A stretch of 64,000 bases of DNA, taken from M3007 sp964392655 (GTDB lineage: Bacteria; Bacteroidota; Bacteroidia; Chitinophagales; Saprospiraceae). Below, piece by piece: positions 8,628 to 17,014 of the stretch. The stretch lies in the NCBI GenBank assembly GCA_964392655.1, contig CAYMQY010000004.1:1-64000 (forward strand), in the 5' to 3' direction. A model generated the notes under the pieces. It was given only the letters and a program-made list of their open reading frames with translations, had not been told where the DNA came from and did no database searches. Every line of letters begins with the position of its first letter. The first letter of the stretch is position 1. The translations under genes were made by a program, and so were the position numbers.

Positions 8628-9647
8628 ATGAGCAAAGAACTGGCCAACGACCCGATTTCGGGCGAAGACAAACTGATTGAAAAGGCGCTTCGACCCAAAC
8701 TGCTGGACGAATTCAGCGGGCAGCGGAAAATTGTGGACAACTTGCAAGTGTTCATCGCCGCTGCCAAACAACGCGGCGAAGCGCTCGATCACGTGCTCCT
8801 GCATGGCCCACCGGGCTTGGGCAAAACCACGCTGTCGTACATCATCGCCAACGAACTGGGCGCCTCCCTGAAAATGAGTTCCGGCCCCGTGCTCGAAAAA
8901 CCCGGCGACCTGGCCGGCCTGCTTACCAACCTCGACGCCGGCGATGTACTGTTCATAGACGAAATTCACCGACTGAATACCGTGGTGGAGGAGTACCTCT
9001 ACTCGGCAATGGAGGACTACCGCATTGACATTATGATTGACTCCGGCCCCAACGCGCGGAGCATTCAGATTACCCTCAACCCCTTCACGCTCGTAGGCGC
9101 CACCACCCGCATGGGCCTGCTGACCTCGCCCCTGCGCGCCCGATTCGGCATCAACTGCCTGCTCGACTACTACGACGTGCCCACGCTGGAGGGTATTCTG
9201 CACCGCTCGGCAGCCATTCTCGGCATTCCCATCACCGACGAAGGTGCGCACGAAATTGCCCGCCGCAGCCGGGGTACGCCGCGTATTGCCAACGCTCTGC
9301 TGCGCCGCATTCGCGATTTTGCCCAGATCAAGGGTACCGGCGTGGTGGATAAGGAAATCGCAAAGTTCGGCCTTGCCGCACTTGATGTGGACGAACACGG
9401 CCTCGACGAGATGGACAACCGCATCCTGAACGCGATCATCCACAAGTTCAAGGGTGGGCCGGTCGGCCTGACCACCATCGCTACCGCAGTAGGGGAGGAG
9501 CCGGGCACCATCGAGGAGGTGCACGAGCCGTTCCTCATCATGGAAGGCTACCTCCAGCGTACGCCACGCGGGCGGGTAGCCACCGAAAAGGCGTACCGAC
9601 ACATCGGGGCCGTGCCGCCGAGCCGGGCGGGGACGCTTTTTGAGTGA
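8628..9647 (+). CDS. ruvB: Holliday junction branch migration ATPase RuvB
   Basis: A 339-residue AAA+ motor that drives Holliday-junction branch migration with RuvA. Walker A GPPGLGKT is at 60-67, Walker B with DEIH at 111-114, sensor and arginine-finger regions follow (VGATTRMGLLTSPLRARFG), and the RGTPRIANALLRRIRD segment precedes the C-terminal winged-helix DNA-binding domain (about 255-335). Length and motifs are complete. ruvA and ruvC are not in the window. The 163 bases upstream hold two small weak hairpins (near 8470 and 8499-8519) and no gene that I can support. Confidence 0.98.
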   Translation: MSKELANDPISGEDKLIEKALRPKLLDEFSGQRKIVDNLQVFIAAAKQRGEALDHVLLHGPPGLGKTTLSYIIANELGASLKMSSGPVLEKPGDLAGLLTNLDAGDVLFIDEIHRLNTVVEEYLYSAMEDYRIDIMIDSGPNARSIQITLNPFTLVGATTRMGLLTSPLRARFGINCLLDYYDVPTLEGILHRSAAILGIPITDEGAHEIARRSRGTPRIANALLRRIRDFAQIKGTGVVDKEIAKFGLAALDVDEHGLDEMDNRILNAIIHKFKGGPVGLTTIATAVGEEPGTIEEVHEPFLIMEGYLQRTPRGRVATEKAYRHIGAVPPSRAGTLFE

Positions 9648-9695
9648 TGAGTTTTGAGTTGGAACTACCCGCTTACCCGCACAATCACCAGCAAA

Positions 9696-10061
9696 ATGAC
9701 TTCAAGCGAACGTACTGTATTCTACTTTGGGATTTATCTGATCTTGGTTGGCATTACACTTTTGGTATCCCCAAATGTTATGCTCCGACTGTTCGAACTT
9801 GCCGAAACCTCCGAGGTGTGGATTCGTGTTGTCGGTATGTTAGTGGGTTATCTTGGCTTTTATTATGTCATGGCAGCCAGGAAAGGTATGGCTGAATTCA
9901 TTCGTCTGTCAGTCTATACCCGCAGCACGGCATTGATTTTTTTTGTCGGATTTGTCCTGCTGGGCTTTGTCGAGCCGCCATTCGCCCTTTTTGGCGCTTT
10001 TGATTTTCTTGGGGCCTTGTGGACATGGTGGGCCATCCGGGTTGAAGGGCGTGCGGGATAG
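9696..10061 (+). CDS. Small four-helix membrane protein of unknown function
   Basis: A 121-residue protein with about four hydrophobic helices (TVFYFGIYLILVGITLLV, VVGMLVGYLGFYYVMA, TALIFFVGFVLLGF, ALFGAFDFLGALWTWWAI). An ATG 42 bases upstream (9654) is in frame, but the bases there belong to a low-complexity intergenic motif (repeats of TGAGTTT), so I prefer MTSSERTVF at 9696. I do not recognise the family; length and layout resemble small inner-membrane proteins of the DUF4345 kind, which is only a suggestion. It precedes the sigma factor gene by 76 bases. Confidence 0.7.
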   Translation: MTSSERTVFYFGIYLILVGITLLVSPNVMLRLFELAETSEVWIRVVGMLVGYLGFYYVMAARKGMAEFIRLSVYTRSTALIFFVGFVLLGFVEPPFALFGAFDFLGALWTWWAIRVEGRAG

Positions 10062-10137
10062 TTCTGAAAAATATTTCTCCCACTTCGTAACGCCCCCGCC
10101 CTTCTCTGCGACCAATAGGACAAACGCACTCGCAAAC

Positions 10138-10799
10138 GTGTCCAAGCCAGTCTTATCCACCGAATCGGAGTTCCTCACTCTACTTGAGGACAACCAGGCT
10201 ATTCTGCACAAGGTGTGCCGGATGTACGCCCGTACCGAGGATGCCCGTCGCGACCTGTTTCAGGACATCGCAGCCCAGATGTGGCGGGCCTGGCCCAATT
10301 TCCGGCGCGACAGCAAAGTAACTACCTGGATGTACCGCATTGCCCTCAATGTGGCCATTTCCGGCTTGCGAAAACCCGTTTTGCCCACCCAAACCCTCAC
10401 GGACGAGCAGCATCGTTTGCCCGCTACAGATTCGGAGATGCCCGAGTCGGTAGCCCGGCTATATGCCGCGCTGGACGGCCTGNNNNNNNNNNNNNNNNNN
10501 NNNNNNNNNNNNNNNNNNNNNNNNNNNNNNNNNNNNNNNNNNNNNNNNNNNNNNNNNNNNNNNNNNNNNNNNNNNNNNNNNNAGATTCGGAGATGCCCGA
10601 GTCGGTAGCCCGGCTATATGCCGCGCTGGACGGCCTGTCCAAGGTGGAAAAATCCTTTGCCCTGCTGCTACTCGACGATTATTCCTACGAGGAAATGGCA
10701 CAGATAACCGGCCTCACGACCGAGCACCTGCGGGTTAAAATGTTTCGCATCCGCGAAAAACTGCGCACAATCCTGCAACAACAACACGATACGCTATGA
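10138..10799 (+). CDS. ECF-type RNA polymerase sigma factor, split by an artefactual gap
   Basis: As sequenced the gene is broken by 100 N with the same 55 bases on both sides. Collapsing the duplicated 55 bp and the N run (155 bases) gives one continuous frame of 168 residues. It contains sigma region 2 (DLFQDIAAQMWRAW, TTWMYRIALNVAIS) and sigma region 4 (SYEEMAQITGLTTEHLRVKMFRIREKL). No ATG fits the N-terminus; GTG at 10138 (SKPVLSTESEF...) is the best start. The stop overlaps the next gene's ATG by 4 bases (ATGA), so the two are translationally coupled. Sigma-70 family factor controlling an unknown regulon. Confidence 0.88.
10428..10637. other. Scaffold gap flanked by an exact 55-bp duplication
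   Basis: Bases 10428-10482 and 10583-10637 are identical and flank 100 N (10483-10582). The simplest reading is two contigs overlapping by 55 bp that the scaffolder failed to merge. Merging restores the sigma-factor frame exactly, which supports this. Confidence 0.93.
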
Positions 10800-11425
10800 A
10801 AAATGATGAACTGGACGACCTCAAGTCCGCCTGGAATGCCGCTGCTGCCTCTGAAAAACAACTTGGAATCGAAGACTTGCGCCCCCTGATCCGGCAACGG
10901 GCACAACATGTGTTTACCAAAATACGCCGTAACCTGCTGTTCGAAGTCGTACTTGGAGTAGCGGCCATGATCGGATGGGGGTATTTCGTCAGCCGGATCG
11001 TACCCGGCAATGGGGAGGCCTATCTGGCTGCTTTGCAAATGACTTTGCTGACGGTGCTTCCTCTGTTCTTTTTTTATTACGCCGGGTTCCGGCACCTCGG
11101 GCGCGGCATGGCTTCTGAGTCCCGTCTGATACCAGCGCTGCAACAAACCATTGCCTACTGGGACCAACTCCTGGTTCTTTACTTTTGGGGCGGAGCAGCA
11201 CTGATTCCGTCGTTTCTGTTGTCGGCTGTCTGGTTTGTCAACAGTAGTGCACGGGAGAGTCTGCTTAAAATTACAGAGCACTTTACCTGGATTGACGTGG
11301 TCTTCTGGGTGGTTGGGCTGTCGGTTTTTACCATGCTTTTTGTGTGGGTTTCGATAAAAATCAGTTACGCCAAACACGTTCGCGAACTAAAAGCCTGCTT
11401 GCGGGAACTGGAAGAAGCGGTATAG
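10796..11425 (+). CDS. Membrane protein co-transcribed with the ECF sigma factor (possible anti-sigma)
   Basis: A 209-residue protein starting inside the sigma-factor stop (ATGA). A hydrophilic N-terminus (about 1-48, DDLKSAWNAAAASEKQ...) is followed by about four hydrophobic helices (near 49-70, 80-98, 125-147, 162-184) and a short charged C-terminus. This arrangement, a cytoplasmic N-terminal segment plus membrane helices directly after an ECF sigma gene, fits a membrane anti-sigma factor or companion protein. No zinc-binding anti-sigma motif (HxxxCxxC) is present, so the role is inferred from context only. Confidence 0.8.
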   Translation: MKNDELDDLKSAWNAAAASEKQLGIEDLRPLIRQRAQHVFTKIRRNLLFEVVLGVAAMIGWGYFVSRIVPGNGEAYLAALQMTLLTVLPLFFFYYAGFRHLGRGMASESRLIPALQQTIAYWDQLLVLYFWGGAALIPSFLLSAVWFVNSSARESLLKITEHFTWIDVVFWVVGLSVFTMLFVWVSIKISYAKHVRELKACLRELEEAV

Positions 11426-11439
11426 GCTCTCGGCGCGCG

Positions 11440-11826
11440 CTAAAACTTCCGTTTGCCCTCTAACCAGTCCACATACTCCACCGATCCAAGGCGGAATTTG
11501 ATCGGCACCTGTGTTTTCAGGCCGAGGTTGTGCTCGATACGGCAAAAAAAAGGCAGGTCTTCAGCCGACCAGCGCAGCAGGGCGATTTTGGGACTCAAGG
11601 CGGGAAGGATTTCCGAAGGTAACTGCGGGCGCGCATGGACATTTTCACGAAACCAATCCACTGCGCCAATCCTTAATTCCGGATTGCCCCATTGCTGCTC
11701 CCGGCAGACGGCCAGATTTTTCAGGTTTTGGTACGGGCTACCGGCGCATTGCTGTGCATCAATTCGAGCAGTGAGGCACAAGCCGATCAGGAAGCATAAA
11801 TTTCGGAAACAAACAAAAGGCGCCAT
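11440..11826 (-). CDS. Small secreted protein of unknown function
   Basis: A 128-residue protein with a plausible signal peptide (MAPFVCFRNLCFLIGLCLTARIDA) and a mature part of about 103 residues containing three cysteines, several tryptophans and no recognised domain. The chosen ATG lies inside the hairpin that terminates the upstream gene, so the start is uncertain; an in-frame ATG 30 bases upstream (MFQEAPYLHG) is the alternative. It is convergent with the putative anti-sigma gene, the stops being 14 bases apart. Confidence 0.6.
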   Translation of the reverse strand: MAPFVCFRNLCFLIGLCLTARIDAQQCAGSPYQNLKNLAVCREQQWGNPELRIGAVDWFRENVHARPQLPSEILPALSPKIALLRWSAEDLPFFCRIEHNLGLKTQVPIKFRLGSVEYVDWLEGKRKF

Positions 11827-11845
11827 ACCGTGCAAATATGGCGCC
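11807..11845 (-). terminator. Terminator hairpin overlapping the start of the next gene
   Basis: On the minus strand GGCGCCAT, 11-base loop, ATGGCGCC is followed by TTTTGTTTGTTT. It sits 25 bases after the stop of the ICMT/Lgt-like fusion. The second arm contains the ATG of the 128-residue protein. Confidence 0.7.
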
Positions 11846-11870
11846 TCTTGAAACAACTGTGCAATAGCCG

Positions 11871-13781
11871 CTACGTCAAGCGGGAAAAACGACGTTGCGA
11901 TTGCGGGAAGTCAATGCCCATCATAAACTGAACAAAGAAGCCCATGAATGCAGCCCAGGCGAACGTCCGCCAGGTCACGACCGGCGCCAGATCGGGCATC
12001 GGGTACGGGAAGGTGGTGATGACCATGCCTGCCAAAATCGTCACGATGGCCGCCCATTGGTACAAGCGGAGTTTGCCGAAAACGGGGGTTTGAGGCTCTC
12101 CGCGATACGCTTCTTCCACAAAACGCCCCAATCCGTTCAGGATGAAATACATGCCGATCAAAAACGACAGATCCGCTCCACTGCTCCAAAGTCGCGCCTG
12201 AAAGGCTCCGACAAACGACAACCAAAGCATGGAGTACAACTGCGTGGGATGCAACGGCTTGCCCTTCAGGCCGGCCAGAAAACACACCCTCGACCGCGGG
12301 TGCTCGTACCGGATACCGATCTGCGGATCCGAAACGGCCCCGTGGCAACAGCCGTTGATCAAACACCGCAACCGCCCTATCGCCTGCACCCAGGGAAGAA
12401 ATACTGCACCCGTGGCCAATACGACCCATACGTTTATGCCCAACCCGTACAGAACCGGCCAGGAAACCAGCGTTCCAAGTACAAATCCGTAAAACCCGAA
12501 GGGACGCTTCAATTTGTCCGAACCTTCCACCAACTGCCCCCAAAGTCCGCCACAAATCACCGTGATTACGCCGAAAACAATCACCCCGGTCACGTAGGCA
12601 TCGCCGCTCAGGTAGCCACCGATCACGATGCCTGTGAAGGCCGCAGCGCCCACATAAAAACCGTGGTTGATGACGCGCACCGGCCCGAAAATCCACTCTT
12701 TCCACGAGTTGGCGACTATTTCTGCCTGCTCGCGCAAAAACTCCCACACTTGCCGGAAAAACATAGCCAGCACAAAACCTACGGCCCCGGAGAACACATG
12801 CAACACAGGATCCGAACTGATGGCAATCAGCCCGAAAGTCAGCAGCCCTGCCGCCGAATAAATCACAACACGTACAGCGGGGAAAGATTTGCCGTAAAGG
12901 ACTGCGGTCCATAATACCCAGAACCACGAAATGGAAAACACAACCCGCATCCAGAAGTCGCCCGCCACGGTGGAGGCGTGCGCCATGCCCACGGCAGGCA
13001 GCACAAACATCAGAACCAGCACCGCTGCACCGCCGACAAGTCCGCCGAGAACAAACTGCCGAAGCAAACTTCGGGTGCGCGCAAATAGCGGGGCGCTTGC
13101 CACCCATAGCACGGCGGCGGCACTTATGACCCGTTTCGATGCCGGCGGAAAATCGAAATCAAGGGGTTGAAAAAAGGATTCGCGGCCGGCAGAGGCTGCT
13201 TCCACCGTAAAGGCCGCTGCGCTGAGCAATACCCAGGGCAGCAGGAGGGTCAGGTAAACCGAAAACCGGTGCCAAAATCCGGGTGCTTCGTCCCCGGCAG
13301 GCGGGATGGCAATCCGATACTCCCGCGGAGCATCCGGGAAACGGCGCAGCAGGTCGGGACGCTCATAGCCCCAAACAAGCGCGACACAGCCCGCCAGCGC
13401 TACAGGACTGACCAGCCATAGCCCCGCTACATTGCCAAAATACAGCGACGCTCCAAAGCACATCAGCACAAAACCGGTATAAATCGGGTGCGGAAGCAGG
13501 CGAAACACACTTTCCCGGACAAAAACGGGCGGCGGATAGGCATTCATCGGGAGTCCTTTGCCATAATGCCAAAGGGCGTACATCCCGCTGAGCAGTAGCG
13601 CAAGGCCGGCTCCGACCAGCATCAGGCCCCAACCTGTGGATTGCACCGTCGGCAACGTAACGGCGTGCGCCACGCGCATCGCCCAAAAGGCCAGCCAGGC
13701 CGGAAGTACCGCTACGAAAAGCAGTGCGTACGCTATTTTTCCCCGGAAACTGTTTGCAGCGCTGTTCATATCAACTTGCAT
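11871..13781 (-). CDS. Fusion of ICMT-like methyltransferase and Lgt-like diacylglyceryl transferase
   Basis: A 636-residue polytopic membrane protein. The N-terminal part (about 1-190) carries the isoprenylcysteine/phospholipid methyltransferase-like motif LLPHPIYTGF with surrounding helices and a DAPREYR tail. A middle region (about 190-400) has about seven further hydrophobic helices. The C-terminal part (about 400-625) resembles prolipoprotein diacylglyceryl transferase: GRLRCLINGCCHG in place of the GRxGNFxNxE signature, then HPTQLYSM and GLGRFVEEAYRGE, the regions that hold catalytic and lipid-binding residues in Lgt. The cysteines in the signature differ from housekeeping Lgt, so a different acceptor or lipid is likely. 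Its ATG directly follows the stop of the preceding gene, indicating an operon. Confidence 0.8.
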   Translation of the reverse strand: MQVDMNSAANSFRGKIAYALLFVAVLPAWLAFWAMRVAHAVTLPTVQSTGWGLMLVGAGLALLLSGMYALWHYGKGLPMNAYPPPVFVRESVFRLLPHPIYTGFVLMCFGASLYFGNVAGLWLVSPVALAGCVALVWGYERPDLLRRFPDAPREYRIAIPPAGDEAPGFWHRFSVYLTLLLPWVLLSAAAFTVEAASAGRESFFQPLDFDFPPASKRVISAAAVLWVASAPLFARTRSLLRQFVLGGLVGGAAVLVLMFVLPAVGMAHASTVAGDFWMRVVFSISWFWVLWTAVLYGKSFPAVRVVIYSAAGLLTFGLIAISSDPVLHVFSGAVGFVLAMFFRQVWEFLREQAEIVANSWKEWIFGPVRVINHGFYVGAAAFTGIVIGGYLSGDAYVTGVIVFGVITVICGGLWGQLVEGSDKLKRPFGFYGFVLGTLVSWPVLYGLGINVWVVLATGAVFLPWVQAIGRLRCLINGCCHGAVSDPQIGIRYEHPRSRVCFLAGLKGKPLHPTQLYSMLWLSFVGAFQARLWSSGADLSFLIGMYFILNGLGRFVEEAYRGEPQTPVFGKLRLYQWAAIVTILAGMVITTFPYPMPDLAPVVTWRTFAWAAFMGFFVQFMMGIDFPQSQRRFSRLT

Positions 13782-14582
13782 TTAAAACGTGACCAATTCG
13801 TGAATGACCCATCCTTCCCCGGCCCCTTGCCCGGCAATGTCCAGTTTGCCCCGCGACCGCCATTTTGTTTCCCTGGCCTGTAAAAACCGCATGGGGGTGA
13901 TGTGCTCGATACCCGGCAGCCAGGCCACCAGCGAGCGAACCACTTCCATGATTTTATTCTTCTCTTCGATGACCACCGGATTTTCGAGCCAAAGCCTTTT
14001 CCGGGATTCGGGCAAGTGAATGCAGTCTTCTCCAACCGTGGCGGTTTTCACTACTGTTTGACCGTCAAACACCCACTGCCGGTTCGTCGGACCTTTCAGA
14101 TCAATCCAGACCAAGGGTGCGTCGGGGTGTGCAAAACGCCCCCAGCGCAGTTCGTTGAAACCCATTTCCCAAGGTGGAATAGTCATGTCGAGGCACTCCA
14201 CGTAGCCATGGCCCGTCATGGGCGGTTCGTCGCCCAGTCGGATGCTGCACTGCGACACCGGCTGCGTACAATTCCAGAGCACCCGCCCCCTCTTCGTTTC
14301 GTGCAACACAGCATGCAAGGGCGGAACGCAACGCGTCCATTGCCCTGCCACCTGCAAGCCGGCATCTTCCCACTGAATGCTGTCCCCTGCTTCCACCGGT
14401 TCGGCGGCATCGTGAAACCGGCTTTCGATGTGCGTGTCTTGCGGCGCCCGCAAGTAAATTTTGCTGGCATAAGCAATCTTTGCACCCAGCCACGTCAGTC
14501 TGGCCGAGTAACAAATCAGCGCCCGCCCGTCGTCCGAAACGCAGTCGAGATACCACTTTTTGAGATGAAAAGAGCTTGGCAT
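13782..14582 (-). CDS. Unknown protein, possibly lipocalin-like (CrtC/AttH type)
   Basis: A 266-residue soluble protein without a signal peptide. The start MPSSFHLKKWYLDC at 14582 is preferred over an ATG 87 bases upstream. Features seen: WYLDCVSDDGRALICYSA near the N-terminus, a central GHGYVECLDMTIPPWEMGF followed by NELRWGRF, and a beta-rich pattern throughout. This faintly recalls the lipocalin-like CrtC/AttH family (carotenoid hydratases and relatives), but the resemblance is weak and no enzyme activity is claimed. Its TAA is immediately followed by the ATG of the ICMT/Lgt-like fusion, so the two are coupled and may act on the same lipid. Confidence 0.7.
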   Translation of the reverse strand: MPSSFHLKKWYLDCVSDDGRALICYSARLTWLGAKIAYASKIYLRAPQDTHIESRFHDAAEPVEAGDSIQWEDAGLQVAGQWTRCVPPLHAVLHETKRGRVLWNCTQPVSQCSIRLGDEPPMTGHGYVECLDMTIPPWEMGFNELRWGRFAHPDAPLVWIDLKGPTNRQWVFDGQTVVKTATVGEDCIHLPESRKRLWLENPVVIEEKNKIMEVVRSLVAWLPGIEHITPMRFLQARETKWRSRGKLDIAGQGAGEGWVIHELVTF

Positions 14583-14717
14583 GGCTATGAAACAAGGGAA
14601 GTTCGGGCGGTAAAAGTGCAACTTGCAACGGGGATGATGTGTGAGCCTGCTTAAAAGGCGGGATGACAATAATCATGCTGCCGCCCTGCCATGCACACAA
14701 CCAAAAACGTTTTGTTT

Positions 14718-14725
14718 TATCTTTG
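14718..14725 (+). promoter_or_regulatory. -7 element upstream of the DnaQ/UvrC-like gene
   Basis: TATCTTTG matches TAnnTTTG exactly, 30 bases before the ATG at 14756. No good -33 TTG is visible. Confidence 0.5.
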
Positions 14726-14755
14726 CCCGCCAATCGAATCAATCGCACCAATCGA

Positions 14756-16168
14756 ATGTACGCCATCATAGACGTGGAAACCACCGGCGGTACCGCCCGC
14801 CACGAGCGCATCACCGAGATCGCCATTGTACTGCACGACGGCACACAGGTGGTGGATACGTTTTCAACCCTGCTCAACCCCGAGCGCAGCATCCCCTGGA
14901 GCATCACGCAACTCACCGGGATCACAGACGAGATGGTGGCGCATGCGCCCAAATTTTTCGAAGTAGCCAAACAAATTGTGCAGATGACCGAGGGCGCCGT
15001 GTTCGTGGCGCACAACGTATCGTTCGACTACGGGTTTGTGCGCGAGGAGTTTGCCCGGTTGGGCTACCCGTTCAGCCGCAAACAACTTTGCACCGTTCGG
15101 CTGGCCCGCCAGGTATTTCCCGGGCTACCGAGTTACAGCCTCGGCAACCTCAAGCGCCACTTCGGTATTTATTCGGAAAAAAGCCACCGCGCCCTCGACG
15201 ATACGCTGGCAACCGTGGAAATTTTCGAGCGCATTCTCACCGCTCAAGCCGGAAACGGGAGCATCAAGGCATTGGTCAACCACGGCGTGCGGGAATCAAA
15301 ACTACCCGAAGGCATCACCCTCGAACGCCTGCATGCAGCCCCCGAGGCTTGCGGCGTGTACTACCTGCACGACGAGCGCGGCGAGGTGATTTACGTCGGC
15401 AAAAGCATCAACATCCGCAAACGGCTGTTCGAGCACTTCGCCGATCCTTCGTCCAAGGGAGAAAAATTGCGCGCCGGGGTGGCGGATTTCAGTTGCGAAG
15501 TCACTGGCAGCGAATTGGTGGCGCTGCTGCTCGAAAGTGCCGAAATCAAACGCCTGCAGCCGCGCATCAACCGGGCTTTGCGCATCCGGCAATTTTCGGG
15601 CTGCGTGTTTGCCTACACCGACCAGAACGGGTACCGCTGCCTGGCCGCCGGCCAGCGCTCGAAACGGAACATGAAAAGCCTGGAGTTGGTGGCGGAATTG
15701 CCCAAATTGACCAGCGCACGCGCCTGGTTAGACAGCGTGGCGCGGCAGTTTTCGCTCTGCGGCAGGTTGTGCCACATTGACCACAGCGAACGCGCCTGTT
15801 TTCACTATACCATCAAAAAATGTCTGGGAGCCTGTATCGGCGAAGAGCCGCCTGAGGCGTACAACGCGCGGGTAGCAGAGGCGCTGAACGTACTGAGCAA
15901 GAGCCTGTCGGGCAGTTTTTTCCTGTTTGACAACGGGCGTCACGATCAGGAGCGTGCGGTAGTGGCCGTGCAGGATGGCGAGTACCACGGCTATGCGTAC
16001 ATCGGCGCCGATGAAAACCTGCGCCCGGATGAACTGCTCGAAGCCGTACAAAAAGCCTGGCGCGACCCCGATGCGGCACGTATTATTCGCGGGTTTATGG
16101 AATCCCGGAAAAAGGCCGGTGAAGTACGAATTACGAAGTTTGAAGTACGAAGTACGAATGCCGGATAA
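14756..16168 (+). CDS. DnaQ-like exonuclease fused to UvrC-type GIY-YIG nuclease
   Basis: A 470-residue protein. The DEDDh exonuclease domain (about 1-165) shows D6-V-E-T-T-G, an HNVSFDYGFVREEF motif II and SHRALDDTLAT near its end. A GIY-YIG domain (about 198-275) shows GVYYLHDERGEVIYVGKSINIRKRL, followed by UvrC-like central sequence with cysteines (LCGRLCHIDHSERACFHYTIKKCLGACIGE). This architecture is known for Cho/UvrC-like repair nucleases linked to an epsilon-type exonuclease. The start MYAIIDVETTG is set by the domain; the frame is open 31 codons further up. The last dozen residues are encoded by the flanking intergenic repeat and are unlikely to matter. Confidence 0.92.
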   Translation: MYAIIDVETTGGTARHERITEIAIVLHDGTQVVDTFSTLLNPERSIPWSITQLTGITDEMVAHAPKFFEVAKQIVQMTEGAVFVAHNVSFDYGFVREEFARLGYPFSRKQLCTVRLARQVFPGLPSYSLGNLKRHFGIYSEKSHRALDDTLATVEIFERILTAQAGNGSIKALVNHGVRESKLPEGITLERLHAAPEACGVYYLHDERGEVIYVGKSINIRKRLFEHFADPSSKGEKLRAGVADFSCEVTGSELVALLLESAEIKRLQPRINRALRIRQFSGCVFAYTDQNGYRCLAAGQRSKRNMKSLELVAELPKLTSARAWLDSVARQFSLCGRLCHIDHSERACFHYTIKKCLGACIGEEPPEAYNARVAEALNVLSKSLSGSFFLFDNGRHDQERAVVAVQDGEYHGYAYIGADENLRPDELLEAVQKAWRDPDAARIIRGFMESRKKAGEVRITKFEVRSTNAG

Positions 16169-16215
16169 GACAAAACGCACTTCGTAATTCAAACTTCGTA
16201 CTTCGTAATTCGTAC
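16124..16215. repeat. Inverted repeat of GTACGAA/TTACGAA units at gene end
   Basis: Two arms of about 33 bases (16124-16156 and 16182-16215), each made of short units such as GTACGAATTACGAAG, face each other between the convergent nuclease and TPR genes. The left arm supplies the last codons of the nuclease gene. It may form a large hairpin acting as a bidirectional transcript end. Confidence 0.75.
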
Positions 16216-16217
16216 AT

Positions 16218-16913
16218 CTACTTGCCTGCCTGGGCGCGGTAGATGTACTTTTCGATATCCCGCCATTCCGGAGAGGACTGGTTGGGGTAATCGCGGCGCA
16301 GGCGCTCGAATGCTTCCAGAGCAGCGTCTTTGTTGCCCTGATATTCGTGGAGCATACCTAATTTTTTCAGGTAGTATGCGACAAGAATGTCGTTGTTGCC
16401 GGAGTTGGTAGCCTTTTCGTAGGAATCAAGGGCTTTGTCGAACTCTTTTTTCTCGGAGTAGCAGTCGCCCAGAACGCCGTTTTTCATAATCGGCATCAGG
16501 TCGCCGTCGGCGCTGTAATCTTCGAGATATTCGATTGCCTTGTCAAAGTCGCCAAGTTGCAGGCAGCAAACGCCGGCGTAGTATTTGGCGAGGTTGCCGG
16601 CGTCGGAACTGCCGAATTTGTCGGCTACACCTGCGAAGCCTTCGTAGCCGCCGCCCGGATTTTCGAGTGCGAGGCGGAACGAGTCGCGCTCAAACTGAAG
16701 TTGTGCCTGCCACATGGCATTCACGGCTTCTTCCTGCTGAGGTTCGACCACCAGCACTTTGTATCCCCACCAGCCGAGCACGATCAGGGAAATGCCGCCT
16801 ACGATGTACAGCAGCAGGTTTTGGTTGTTCTGCCAACCGGGTTTTGCCGATGCCGTTACCTCTTGTACCTCTACCTCGGCGTCTGTTGCCTTGGCCGTTT
16901 TGCGTTTTGCCAT
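16218..16913 (-). CDS. TPR-repeat membrane-anchored protein (YfgM-like)
   Basis: A 231-residue protein with a charged cytoplasmic N-terminus (MAKRKTAKATDAEVEVQEV), one membrane helix at about 33-54 (LLLYIVGGISLIVLGWWGYKVLVV) and a periplasmic domain of about four tetratricopeptide repeats (AKYYAGVCCLQLGDFDKAIEYLEDY, NGVLGDCYSEKKEFDKALDSYEKA, and LGMLHEYQGNKDAALEAFERL). Topology matches YfgM-type tetratricopeptide proteins common in Bacteroidota; such proteins associate with secretion or envelope complexes. A full -33/-7 promoter lies upstream. It shares its orientation with the nucleotidase gene but is probably transcribed separately. Confidence 0.88.
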   Translation of the reverse strand: MAKRKTAKATDAEVEVQEVTASAKPGWQNNQNLLLYIVGGISLIVLGWWGYKVLVVEPQQEEAVNAMWQAQLQFERDSFRLALENPGGGYEGFAGVADKFGSSDAGNLAKYYAGVCCLQLGDFDKAIEYLEDYSADGDLMPIMKNGVLGDCYSEKKEFDKALDSYEKATNSGNNDILVAYYLKKLGMLHEYQGNKDAALEAFERLRRDYPNQSSPEWRDIEKYIYRAQAGK

Positions 16914-16970
16914 TGTCTGTTAAAAATTATGATTTATTGTCTTTTTCCGGTGCCTTTGCGAAAAGGCGGG

Positions 16971-16999
16971 CAAAAGTACGGAAAGTTTGTTTTGGGCAA
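16971..16999 (-). promoter_or_regulatory. Complete Bacteroidota promoter of the TPR gene
   Basis: On the minus strand a TTG (16997-16999) is followed after 18 bases by TACTTTTG (16971-16978), an exact TAnnTTTG. Spacing fits the Bacteroidota -33/-7 consensus. The leader to the ATG would be about 50 bases. Confidence 0.65.
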
Positions 17000-17014
17000 G
17001 GGGTACAGCAAAAA

